Shown piece by piece: positions 38,589 to 49,943 of a stretch of 64,000 nt of DNA (position 1 is the stretch's first letter; every line of letters begins with the position of its first letter). The notes below the pieces were generated by a model. The model was given only the letters and a program-made list of their open reading frames with translations. It ran no database searches and was not told the origin of the DNA. The DNA is taken from the NCBI GenBank assembly GCA_017163975.1, contig JAFFSR010000221.1, positions 1,178,001-1,242,000 of the forward strand, read 5' to 3'. The position numbers and the translations under genes were made by a program. The DNA comes from Anastatus disparis (lineage: Eukaryota > Arthropoda > Insecta > Hymenoptera > Eupelmidae).

Positions 38589-38622
38589 ACGGCCGGGCAG
38601 TGCCACCCTTTAACCTCAAAAA
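38589..38622. promoter_or_regulatory. Duplicated GC-rich motif, copy 2
   Basis: Identical to the copy at 37360 except for the three spacer bases (CTT here, GCG there). It again follows a G-rich tract and is again followed by a CGTCAT-like word, CTGTATATA and ATGCAT. The two copies are about 1.2 kb apart in the same orientation. Confidence 0.5.
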
Positions 38623-39035
38623 TTCAAGCGTCATTCTGTATATAAGCACGATGCATACGTTGCATACATGTATATATATACAGAGTAAAAAGTTAATCAA
38701 AGTTATGGGAATTTTAGATAGTAAAATAAATTTAACGATGACGAAGTTGTTGTTGTTTTTTTTTTAATTTTTGGGTGATTTGCAAAACGCTAAGGAGTGC
38801 ATTAATCGTTGCATTTATTTATATCCTTATGTTTTTTTATTGTTTTTTTTTAATTAATTTATTTTTTATTTTAAGCAACTGTAATCTTTTATCTATTATT
38901 AGGCAAATTTTAGATAAATTGCAAATAGAAACAAATACGGCACAAAAATAAATTCATATATTACGAAAATAAAATAAAAGATTATATTATTATTCTAATA
39001 AAATATAATATTATTCTATTTTCTTAATTTTTTTT

Positions 39036-39233
39036 TTATTCTATTTAACGTCACTGTATTTATTGCTATCATTACGATGCTAATTAGCGACGGAGATTTT
39101 CAGCGTGTTTGTGAACAAAGCACATGTAATGTACAGTGGTGCTTGTATCAATCGGCTGCCGAGAGCGGGATTCGAACTCAGGACCTCGAGATTACGAATC
39201 CATCGGTCTACCGTCTGAGCCACTGAAGACCTC
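39036..39233 (-). mobile_element. tRNA-derived SINE copy 6 (minus strand)
   Basis: On the minus strand: GAGGTCTTCAG, A box TGGCTCAGACGGTAGACCG, anticodon triplet CGT, B box, then the junction CGGCAGCCGATTGATAC, which carries a short insertion against copies 1-4 (subfamily B). The 3' stem is CGTCGCT/AGTGACG with one G-U wobble, followed by TTAAATAGAATAAAAAAA. Confidence 0.87.
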
Positions 39234-41894
39234 TCTGATTTTGTTAATAAATATTAAAGATCATTTATATAGAATTATATATAGACAAAGTTATGCTTAT
39301 ATTTTTATTAAAATCAATTATGTTCTATTTAGGTAAAAATATGTAAATAACATTTACAAAAATTATAAAAATGAAAAATGATATCATTGATCAAATCTAT
39401 CCATAAATAATTTCAATATCTACACTAAATAGAAACTTTAAATAATAACGTGATTCAATTGTACTTAAAATAAGCATTCTTAAAAAGATATATATATACA
39501 TATATATATACGTGGATGACGAAGCGGAATTGGTATATACGTCTATAGTGGCTTTTAGTATAAGGGAAGATAAATTTACGTTTCTGAAGGCTTGCAATGA
39601 CGCGTGTATATATGCTTTTCTCTCACTCTCGAGAAAGTCTTCGATTTGTGAACATAAGGGGTGGGTTCTTCTTCTTTTTTTTTTTATTTTGTTGTGTTGC
39701 TATTGAAAACGAGACTCATTGATTTTCGATATATAGCAATGCGCATACTTATGTGCCCATAATAAACTGAAAGTCAAGCTGTATGTTTTATAAAAACAGA
39801 TGCTATAAGTGATAGATATTTCGTATTAATGTGTACTTTCTTTTTTTTTATTTTATTGAAGACCGTAAAATGGCGTAGTTTAAAATAAAGATATAGTATT
39901 TATGATTTGTATTGTAATGACAAAATGATTATTATTTTATATGAGTAATTTAGTGATTTATAATCATTGAAATAAATGCCGTGATATTTAGAAACTTTCA
40001 TAAAATTTTATAGAATAATACTTCACTAAAATCATCGATAAAGTAATTTTCAATATCAAGAATATTATTAAAAAATCAAATTTTAATTATACACCAAAAA
40101 TAAAAAATTATATATCAATCAGAAAAAAAAACTTAACTTTTAAATACCGTAAAAAACTAAAAATAAAAGTCGCTCCGTAATTTTCCAAACGTATATGCAT
40201 TTGAAGTTAAAAGAAAATCTATGAAATCCATTTCATAATTTGACCATACTCCAATCCAAATCACACTCGTTTAACAATTAAACTTCATTTCTCGTTACAT
40301 AGCTCCGGCTTTTGCTTCATCAGCAAAAATCGAATCAATCGAATCAGCAGACTCACAAATACACACACACACACAGTGAGAGTCCAAAATCGTCTGTAGC
40401 AAGATACGCTTTGAAATTCCTTTTGATTTACGACGTATAGCTATAGCTAAGGGTGAGCGTATAAATTCTAATGTTCTCTATGCCATTATAGAATATATAG
40501 TATTTGACATTTCTTTTATTTTTCTTTTTTTTTCTCTTTGCGGCTCCAGTGCAAATTCGTAAAAGCAATCGATCGAGAGGGGGGGAGGGGTTCATTTAAT
40601 AGTGAATGGGGAGAGAGCAGTTGAGACATGAGAATTTTAATTGAATCTTTGGATTGAATGCTCGAATGTTGCAGATGGTTTTGGATTATTGGATTAAGGT
40701 TTCTCATAGCATGGGATGTAGATGAACTTTCTGGATAATGTGGGAATCGTTATATTTTATCATTAATGAATGATGATTTTAATGTTCTTAATGACGGGCT
40801 TTTTACATCATAAACGTGATTAAACATTTTTTTTTAAATTTCGTAGGATCGTGTGAACATTTTTTATTCCTCTATATAATTAATAGAATTAATTGTTTAT
40901 GCATCGATTGTACTGTTAAAAAAATTGAATTTTGTTTCTAGTACATTACTGAAATTTTTATTTTTACTTTAAATTTTATGCAATCGTAGTAAAATTATCA
41001 ATTTTTATGCTGATTTCATGCTTTTTTTATAACAGCGTATTATTTTTGTTTTTTAACAATTTGTTGTAAATATTTTTATATTTGAATCAATAATTTTTTA
41101 TTAAATTGTTTAATATCCATTTTATATATTTAAAAGCAAATATTTTATTTCTATAACTAGATACTTGTTTCGAAATACTAACAATTCAGAAGTTATTGAA
41201 TATTAAATAATAAATAAAACGTTGTATTTATTTCAATATTTATGTTACTGTATAAACATTTTCAAAGAATATTATATTTCATACAAAATATTAATTAAAA
41301 CGAGACTCTAGTCAAATTACAAACTCGAAAGTAATTTATTTATTCGTCAACTTAAATATTTATCGGATAATTTAAACATTAAAATCATTAACATAGAAAC
41401 GAAGTTATTAAAATTACCGTAAAAGCTTTTTTTATTTAAGATCCGAATAAACTGTCAGCTGCAGTAAGCTTATAACGATTTTCCCGAAAAAAAGAATAAA
41501 GAATAATTAATGAACGAATTTGATGAATAAACGCCCCAAGAAGTGCTCAACAATAATAAGGAAACTTTCCCCAAACCAAAAATATATATGAAACACATGT
41601 ATAGAAAATAGAGAAAAAGGGAGTCTTACGCGCACATCTCACGCAAAATAACAATAGGGCGCTTTCCTGTAAATTTTCTAAAACGTAACACACACAACTT
41701 CTACGAAAATGACTCTGCTTCCCCTATACTCGAAAACACGATGCAGCTTTCATTATTTCCTTAACGTTGCGTGCATGAGCGCATATACAAAGCTTTCATA
41801 TTGTAGGACTTATGCGTATCTACGTATCTCGGTGTATGTGTGCGTTTGTGTATGCACGTGTTTGAGTGCGCATGTAATTGCGTTTGTACTTACG

Positions 41895-41916
41895 TGCGTG
41901 TGTGTGTGTGTGTGTG
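41895..41916. repeat. (GT)n microsatellite
   Basis: GT/TG tract of about 22 bp within a broader alternating purine-pyrimidine stretch. Confidence 0.9.
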
Positions 41917-44629
41917 CACTCACGTAGGGGTAGCATATTGTTTATTGGAAAAAACAAAGCTATAATCTCCCTATTAACATATTTTTGTATTTGCTTTCTT
42001 TACGAAGGATATATGTAAGAAAGTTGAAGGAAGCAGTGTGTACATAAATGTGTGTGAGCGCCTGGGTATGCGTGTGTATATGTATATATATATACTACTA
42101 CGATTATTACTACAACTTCTGTTGACAGTTGAATCGGCAGGAAGTGATAAATTTTGTACACTTGATGCCTTAATATCTGTTCCGAAGGGTAGGGAGAGGG
42201 GGTGAATACTTACTATTTGGTTTGATATTAAACCCATTAATTTTGCTGTTAATAAAATATGCAGATTAAGCGATTCGAAAGTTCGTATGGAAGTTCAAAG
42301 TATAGCGAGCTGAACTTTCTTATACTTTCCGAATGTCAAAAGTCACGTAATACTTTGTTTCTCTCTTTTTTCTTCTTCTTCAAATACCAGCTGAAAGTAA
42401 CGTTTATACAGCAAATAATGTTAAAGAGACAATATTGTACGAATAAACCGTTCGTGCCAATAACCGTTAAATTTAAACGCCTAAAAAGTCAAAATGCATT
42501 TGCTTCTCGAAAAAAAAGAGAAGCTTCTGCTCTCAATAAGAAACGTCAACAGAAGTTCTTAACAAAAGGGAATAAAAAAAAAAGAAAGCAGCGTACAAAT
42601 GTATGAAGAAGCTCGATATGAAAATTGGCATTGTATATACCTTTTCTTACAGCTAAAATAAATAATAAAAAAGAGAGAGAGAGAAAATTCAACTTCTCGA
42701 AGAATTTTCTTCAAGAAAACGTGAATATGTATAGAATTGCTAAAGTACCAATGTTAAAGGGAGAAACGAGTCGACGGTATCTATAGAAGCTGGTATATAC
42801 TTTGGCCAAGTGAATTTCCGTAATATCTGGCGACCGTTGTAAATTTTACTCTTGGTACTTTCTAAAGAAATTGAGTTTATTAGAGCGCCAGTTGTAGAAA
42901 AAAAAGAAAGAAAATAAAATGTATAAAGAATATGAAAAAAAAATTGCAATAATATTTTTATGAAAAGATTTTCATAAAAGAATGTAAATTGTAGTGCCGT
43001 TATTGTTATGTAGAAAAATATTCATTGAAACAGTTATGCTATTTACTTGGAAAAGTGGAATTTAAATTTTATTTTTAATCAACAAAGGAGCCTTTTTTCT
43101 ATTAAATTCTTTTTTTTTTATATTTTAATGAAATACAACCGTTATATATTTATTGCTTTTAATGTATTCAAACTTTTTATGATTTAAATATGCGTTTGAA
43201 ATGGTTTTTATAAAAAAAAATTTTTTTAATATTTTTCAGGTGTTCTGAATTCATTATTACTTTGAAAATGTATTTTTAATTCAGATCGATTTTGAAATTG
43301 AATTTTAACGTTGGATATGGAGAGCTTAAAATTTGGGGTACTTTTTAGATAAAAATATAAAAAATTATATTTAATTTCAATACCAAACATTTTTATTTTT
43401 TTTTTTTCAATTGTTACGTGCATTTATATTCACTTATAAACTTTCATGATTCATTGATATAAATGATACATGAGTTGGTAGGATAAGTTACGTAAGGAGA
43501 TTATTCAGATAAAATTTTCTTGATTTTTGTTGATCTATTGAGGTTAACGAATAACCGGGGTAAAAAGTTTCCGGTGCAGGATATGCATGACTTTTCTCCC
43601 CTTTTATTTAATTTTGAAATTTGTGATTCTGAAATGATAATGCCGGCTTCCTATGTCAAATTATAATCTGATCCTTATATATTTATTATTACGTTTGAAT
43701 TTCAAAGTTTTCTATCAACTTTAGGAAAAAAGGTTGATTTGGAATAATCTAAATATTTTAGTGTTTTTGTTCTAGAAAGTAGTGCTGGTATAGGTAAAAT
43801 TGATTTTTTGAGTTATTGTGAAGTTTGAATTTTTTTTATTTTATTTTGATCATTTCGTAAATATTGAAAAGTCTAATAAATCATAAATTTTTTATTTCGT
43901 TTTGATTATTTCATACATATTTAAAAACGTGTAAGTAAAATGTAAAACATTTAAATATAATATACCAGCATTGAAAAATTAACGCAACACAAATAAATAA
44001 CCCGTTTGACGTGATAGCGAATTTTTCAAAGTTTTGCTAAGTAATCAAGCGAAAGCTTTTTTTTTTACATTTTTCTTTTCCATCGGGAATAATCCTTATA
44101 GAATCAATATTAATTATAAACATTTTATCAACCAAAGTTTGACAAACAAAGTCCAATGAGAAAAGAAGAAAAAGGAAAGAAAAATTTTTTTTTCTTAATA
44201 ACTTTGCAAGTTTAATTTTTCAGATTTGCCCGAGTGAATAAACCAGAGAATATTTGTTCGTAAACTTTACCAGGTGCGCTTGTCGAAGCTTTTCTCGTAA
44301 GGAACTCGTTTCTCCTTACAATTTTGTTGAAAAAAAAAGAAAAAGAAAAGAACTGAGCTTCTTGGAAGACTTTTATGTAGCCGCTTGAACATGCACTTAC
44401 TTAGTTGTTTGTTCTCTTGTTTGAAAGAAAAACTACTTTGTTCATAGTTTAATATACTTATGCTGTCCTATAGATAATACTTTTATTATTTTTTAAATTT
44501 GTCATTAAAAAAATATTGTATCTGTTTTTTTTATTCATGTATTAATGATTTTAATATAAATTATTTTTTTTTTTTAATTTTGATAATTATACATGTATAT
44601 TTCAAATATTTCTTTTCAAAAAATGGTTC

Positions 44630-44631
44630 AT

Positions 44632-44677
<46 letters not shown>

Positions 44678-44678
44678 T
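44630..44678. repeat. Compound (CA)n(TA)n microsatellite
   Basis: CA repeat (44630-44655) running directly into a TA repeat (44656-44678). Confidence 0.95.
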
Positions 44679-44730
44679 TCTAAAAAATATAATTTCAATA
44701 ATAAAATAATTATTAACATTTTTTTTTAAT

Positions 44731-44916
44731 ATTATTTAACGTCGCTGTATTTGTGCTATCATTTGTGATGCTAATTAGCGACGGAGGCAATCAGTGTGTT
44801 TGTGAACAAAGCACATATAACGTATAGCGTTGCTTGTATTATTCAGCCGCGGAGAGCGGGATTCGAACTCGAGATTACGAATCCAGCGCTCTACCGAGTG
44901 AGCCACTAAAGACCTC
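44731..44916 (-). mobile_element. tRNA-derived SINE copy 7 (minus strand)
   Basis: On the minus strand: GAGGTCTTTAG, A box TGGCTCACTCGGTAGAGCG, anticodon triplet CGT. About 8 nt between the anticodon arm and the B box are deleted (CTCGAGTTCGAAT read directly). The junction CGGCTGAATAATAC groups it with copy 5 (subfamily C). Perfect CGTCGCT/AGCGACG 3' stem, tail TTAAATAATATTAAAAAAA. Confidence 0.85.
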
Positions 44917-45329
44917 AAGTATGAAAAATAACTATAACTTGAAATAAAAATTTAGTCGAATTCCTGTTTAAAACCCTTCTTATGAAAAAAGAAATCAAAA
45001 TCCTTACAACAAACATTACCTCTCTCAACATAACGATTATACCCACCTTTGATTATTCCCATAGTATACAAAACTTTCTCCTATTTTCCTTTCACTCTCC
45101 TACTTTTTTAACTCTTTAACTTCTCCCATATTCTCCTATTTATACATAAAAAAGCCGGGTTTGCACCAGCAGCACCAAAGTAGCAGCATTAATAGTAGTA
45201 GTAGTAGTAATAGTAGCGCATGTATGCAGCCACGCAAGCTTTAAAAGCACCAAAATGCGCGGCATGCTTGTGCGACTGCAAAAGAGGGCGCGTACAAGAG
45301 AACGAGGTAGAGATAGGGTTGTTGTAGAG

Positions 45330-45450
45330 TGGGGGAGGAGGAGGAAGAGAGAGCGAGAGAGAAAGAGGGGTTAGTAACGTACATTCACCCGCGTATATAC
45401 TTTAGGGGTAGTGAGGAGATGGAGGAGGTGGAGGAGGAGGATGGTTAGAG
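45330..45450. repeat. Purine-rich GGA/GA tract
   Basis: Two blocks of GGAGGA and GAGAGA repeats (45330-45376 and 45408-45445) around a short mixed spacer. G-rich on the plus strand and potentially structure-forming. Confidence 0.8.
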
Positions 45451-46177
45451 ATATAACCGACCCCGGGACTTTGACTGCAGCGACCTCATACCTACCCCCC
45501 TTACTATTTAAACTATATAGAATCCTTTTCCTGCAAAAGGTCACGTACCTACCTTTTCCACCCTACCCCACCCCTTTTCTGTACCTATCCCCTCTTCTTT
45601 TTCATTTTTACTACCTTAAAGTATATATACCGGTAGTGTGTGCTATGCCTGTCGATCGTTCACCTCGTTCTGGGGAAGGACTTATCTAGCTTTTATGTAT
45701 AGATATATAGAAAATAGAAGAACGAGAAAGTTTCTTACATTGTTGGCTTGAATGGCTTTCCATTTCCTTATTCTATTTCTTCATTTTTTTTCATTTTTTT
45801 TTTTCATGAAAGAGGAATGGGGGTGGGGATTGGTATACAGCGTGAATGAATTGTAGGTGGTTTGTTAATGAAGAAAGTATTTTTATATTATTAATTAAAC
45901 GGGAAAGTTGAGAGAGTTATTATCGAAACTTTTTACTTATTACTTTGAATGTTGCAAGCTTAACCGGAAATTAAAATTATTCATCTGATATCTTATAATA
46001 ATTTGTAGATTATTCAAAATTTTGATTAAATAATGTTCTTGAAAATTACTTTATATTAATGAAGTATCATTTTAAAATAAAATAAAATTAATTGAATTTT
46101 ACAAGTTTCTAAAGAATTTTTGATTTCATGGTATTTTATTGTGGAGCTTTTTTTAATTAAATCTTGTATCATATTTA

Positions 46178-46434
46178 CCTGCGATAAAAATTTTCAAAAA
46201 TTTTAAATTTTATACAAATCTTTACAAGCATTTGCCAATCCCACAAGATTTTATGCAAGTATAATGCAGAGCAAAAAAATTACACGTACATTTTTCACCT
46301 AAATCTCTTGTATGCTAAAGCCTTGTGAAAGAATGTTACAAAATGCATAAATTTTTGTAGACATTTATGTAAAATTTTTCCAAAATTTCCAAAGAAGTTT
46401 TAGTGAAATATTTTGAAAAATTTTATCGTAAGGG
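46178..46434. mobile_element. Possible degenerate MITE
   Basis: The ends are imperfect inverted repeats: CCTGCGATAAAAATTTTCAA at the left and TTTTGAAAAATTTTATCGTA at 46411-46430 on the right, with one indel and a few mismatches. The inside is rich in TTTTACA/TGTAAAA words. The AT richness makes chance similarity possible. Confidence 0.4.
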
Positions 46435-47153
46435 TTGATTTAAATATTAATTTTTAATATGCTAATATGGTTGAAAAATCCGACAATATGCTTTCCAAAT
46501 TTCTTTTTTTTCAAATATTATCATTATATAAAATAAACTGCAATAAGATTTGTGAAAACTGGTTGGATTGGGCACAATATTTGCTGACCAGTTTAGATTT
46601 TTTTTTGTCTTTTATAAATAAAAATATTCATTTTTTATTCATATTCGGTATATTGGTTCTTCCATTTAAGTTGGTTCTTTACAAACTCCAAAGTCATTGT
46701 AGAGCATATAAAAAATTTTTTACAAAATTACTACCAGAAATATACTTAAGATGATTCTTTATAATTTTTAAATGATTTTTATCAACTTTGCCGTTAAAAT
46801 AATTTTTCAGCATATGAAGAATAATTTATGCAAAGCTTCGATTTCATTTTAATCTCAATTTTTTAATAAACATAAAAATAAATAATCTATTAGCTTGTTT
46901 CAGTTTCATTATTAAAATATGATTTGAAAAATGAAATGCGGCTTTTTGTCGACTGTGATTCAAACCATGTGCATTTACTTTGTTACATATATACGACTTT
47001 GTGCATCTACCTGGTGACTTTGTTACATTTTCAAAACATACTTTTGAAATTGCAAAAAATTTTTATTTTCATCCATTTTATATTAAATATCGCTTTTAAA
47101 TGTTCGATTATCTATATTTTTGCCATTGTCGTTAGAAATTACTAGATTTTTTA

Positions 47154-47343
47154 AAATTTAACGTCGCTGTACTTATGCTGTCATTACGATGCTAATTAGC
47201 GACGAAGGTTTTCAATGTGTGAACAGAGCATATGTATCGTATACAGTGATGCTTGTATCAATCGGTTGCCACTAGCGGTATTCGAACTCGAGTCCTCGAG
47301 ATTATGAATCCATCGCTCTACCGACTGGGCCATTGACGATCTC
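47154..47343 (-). mobile_element. tRNA-derived SINE copy 8 (minus strand)
   Basis: On the minus strand: GAGATCGTCAATGGCCC, a decayed A box with GTCGGTAGAGCG, anticodon triplet CAT, B box GAGTTCGAATACC, junction GGCAACCGATTGATAC (subfamily B, with copy 6). Perfect CGTCGCT/AGCGACG stem. The body has more substitutions than the other copies, so this looks like an older insertion. Confidence 0.83.
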
Positions 47344-48638
47344 CTACAGTTTACATATAATTGTGTGTGATAACAAACATTTTTAAATAACTTTAATTCG
47401 AAAATTAATTTTATGACCCAAATGCAAAAGGGATGAAATGAAGTTTTTACTGTCTAAATAACAATATATATATTTATTAGAATTTTCTCCAGTTTTTGAA
47501 AATTATAAAAAGTTACCTTAAAATTGTTTTTATGCTATGCATAAATATAAAATTAGATATTTTAGATTATTTTAAAGTGATATTTTTTCAATATATAATA
47601 TAATTTATTAAATATTTTTTCATATTATTTTCATATGCATAAAACTTTAGCCGAAAGAATTTTTTATTAACAATTTTGTTTGGAATGATATTATAAAATC
47701 TAATACAAATTAGTTTAAAAAAGTATAGAAATATTGTAAATTTTAATTATTCTGGAATTTAATATGATTAAAAACCTTTCTAGGGCAATTTATTAACGTA
47801 ACTATTTTAATTTTATAAACTTAGAAACAAGCTTTTAAGTATAGTACGGCCGCGCATTATAATTTTCATTTTTCTAACTAAATTTGTTACTTCTTCCCCC
47901 TAATATATCATTTTCAGTGTAAGAATTTATTAATATTGTAGTACTATTGAATATGTTTAAGAACATCCGGTTCACATTCAAGATTTAAAAAGTCATAGGA
48001 GAGACATTGAATTATTTTACAAACGATAAAGGTTTTTTTTAGTAATAAAAGTTGATAAAAGTTCAAAGGTAATATAACAAATTTTAATCAACGTTACTCT
48101 TTAAAAGTTGAACTATGTATAAGATTTGGTTTTCTAATTAAATCAACACTGCGAATATTACGGAATCATAAAAGGTAATAAGTCTCCATGATTGAAAACA
48201 ACAATAAAAAGGCTTTTATATTTTTGTCATTAACATTTCAATAAAAAATCAAAATAAAAGCTTTTAGGTTTTCACCAATAATGTCCCAAAGAAACTAAAT
48301 TATTCTGGAACCTTTTGAGAAGCAAGTAAAAAAAAGTATTCGTTTTAAAATTTTAAGATTCAACTGTTTCATCAAAATCTACATTAAAAATAGCTAAGTG
48401 TGGCCATGCTTTACAGCTATTCTTTAAACCAACATATTCAAATCATAGACTTTCGCATAATTTGAGCATTTAAAAAAATGGCATATTAAGCGCATTAAAA
48501 ATTGGGCCATAAAGATCAACCTTTAAATTTTAAATACTTTAATATGAAAAAAAAAGAAAAATGATGGCAAAAAAATTATTCAAGCAACATAAATTATAAA
48601 CAGAATAAAAAGCCATAGAGAAAGATAAAACAAAGATG

Positions 48639-48671
<33 letters not shown>

Positions 48672-48674
48672 TAT
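48639..48674. repeat. (AT)n microsatellite
   Basis: AT tract with one C interruption near 48666. Confidence 0.93.
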
Positions 48675-49564
48675 TTAAAAGGAGAAAACCAGAACGGGGA
48701 AGAATCGATGCGGTAGCAGCGGCAAATAAAGAGAGATAGCAACATCACCCTCAACGAGTCAGTTCAGATACACACATACACACACACACATACGTATATA
48801 TACACATTGTATACACCAGCTTTTACCCTCTCTTTACTTGTGCTTTATTCTCTTGCGCTAAGCTGTATGCACACATACACACGTACATGCACATCTTTAT
48901 ACTAGTGTGCATGTATGTGTGCGTGTCTCCAGGGCCGACGTTAGAAAATTATTCAAGATGACTCGCGCTCTTGTGGTTCATAAAAAAAAAGAGAAAGAAT
49001 GAAAAAAAAAACCCTATAGCACTTGGAATATTGTTACGCTGAAACAATAACAATTTCCAATTAGGAATATTAAGTTATGCATGAGTAAAGAAAAGAGTGA
49101 TGAGTTATAGATAGAAGCTTTCTTCTTTCTCCTTTTTTTTGTGTTTTTAAAGAAAAAATTGAAGAGATTTATAAATATAGAATGAAGAAAGATTAAAGCT
49201 AAGTATTGAAGAGCGTTTTTTTTTAATTATTAAAATTGTATTCTTAGATCTTTAGTTCTTTTGTTCCAACTAAACGAAACTTAAGAAAATTAAAAAGTTA
49301 AAAAGATAGAAATTTTAGCAATGAATTGGATTTGAATTTATAATTAAAGGCGAATACATATTTGTAATTGTAGATAAGCATTTACAATATAATATTATAC
49401 AATGCGTATGAATAATTTGCTCGATGTATTTACATTAACGTAATTATACCCTAATAAGTGATACTCCGTAACATTGTTTGAATTTCATTAAAATTTCTCC
49501 ATATGCAATGTAGCTTAGCTATTGAATTATTTAAAATTACCATTATTTAGTACTTGATATCCTA

Positions 49565-49617
49565 ATGATTTTTATTCTTACTTTTATATAAGATTTTTAT
49601 ATAGGAATAAAAATCAT
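49565..49617. repeat. Inverted repeat, 13-bp perfect stem
   Basis: ATGATTTTTATTC at 49565-49577 and GAATAAAAATCAT at 49605-49617 are exact reverse complements, and the inner sequence (TATATAAG / TTTTTATATA) can pair further. AT-rich hairpin, no known function. Confidence 0.6.
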
Positions 49618-49925
49618 GCACTATGGCATTTATACTTTTCTTCACAATGAAAAATAAAAGATTTCTAGATCTTTTCAATTTATAACGATATCCTTGCATT
49701 TTTCACCCTTATTTCCCATCTTTTTTCATCCTTATAATACACGTGAGTTTTTCTTCATTTTTCGCAAGGGAAATTTTAAAGATAGCCTCAAACTCTCTTC
49801 TTCTTCTTCTTTTTTATACATATAATGAAGATCCATACAGTTAGCTTCGATAATCTTACAAGATGAGATATTCCAACAAAAAGTACAGACAGACAACGCC
49901 ATCCCATATATATGCTTCCCCCTTA

Positions 49926-49943
49926 GTCGTCGTCGACGACGAC
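49926..49943. other. Perfect 18-bp palindrome of GTC/GAC triplets
   Basis: GTCGTCGTCGACGACGAC, self-complementary over all 18 bases, in a CpG-rich stretch (49918-50010) within AT-rich DNA. May be a triplet-repeat inversion or a binding site. Confidence 0.6.

Larger units (their letters stand above)
28255..39035. other. Noncoding spacer
   Basis: No supported gene. AT-rich with T-run patches (28900-29190, 30840-30960, 31680-31870), a mixed GC-richer segment at 32500-32930, AAAAATTACGG words repeated at 34700-34800, the hairpin at 35074, and GC-richer islands at 36660-37460 and 38480-38660 that carry the duplicated motif. Confidence 0.6.
39234..44730. other. Noncoding spacer
   Basis: No supported gene. 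AT-rich, with alternating TG/CA-rich sequence at 41630-42080 and a G-run patch near 40575-40620. The 115-codon frame at 42259-42606 ends in a Lys/Arg-rich segment without a recognisable domain and is not called. Confidence 0.6.
44917..47153. other. Noncoding spacer
   Basis: Contains a GC-richer island (45150-45680) with TAG/CAG triplets, GGA/GA purine tracts and a CCCCGGGACTTTGACTGCAG segment, then AT-rich DNA including the possible MITE at 46178. A 95-codon frame at 46467-46754 is unrecognised and probably chance. Confidence 0.6.

Noticed and set aside
42259..42606. 115-codon frame ending in a Lys/Arg-rich segment
   Set aside because: Phe run and Lys-rich end arise from T and A runs; no recognisable family and no splice or codon evidence.
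46467..46754. 95-codon hydrophobic frame, possibly a receptor fragment
   Set aside because: Phe/Leu/Ile content follows from base composition; no conserved motif or flanking exons seen.
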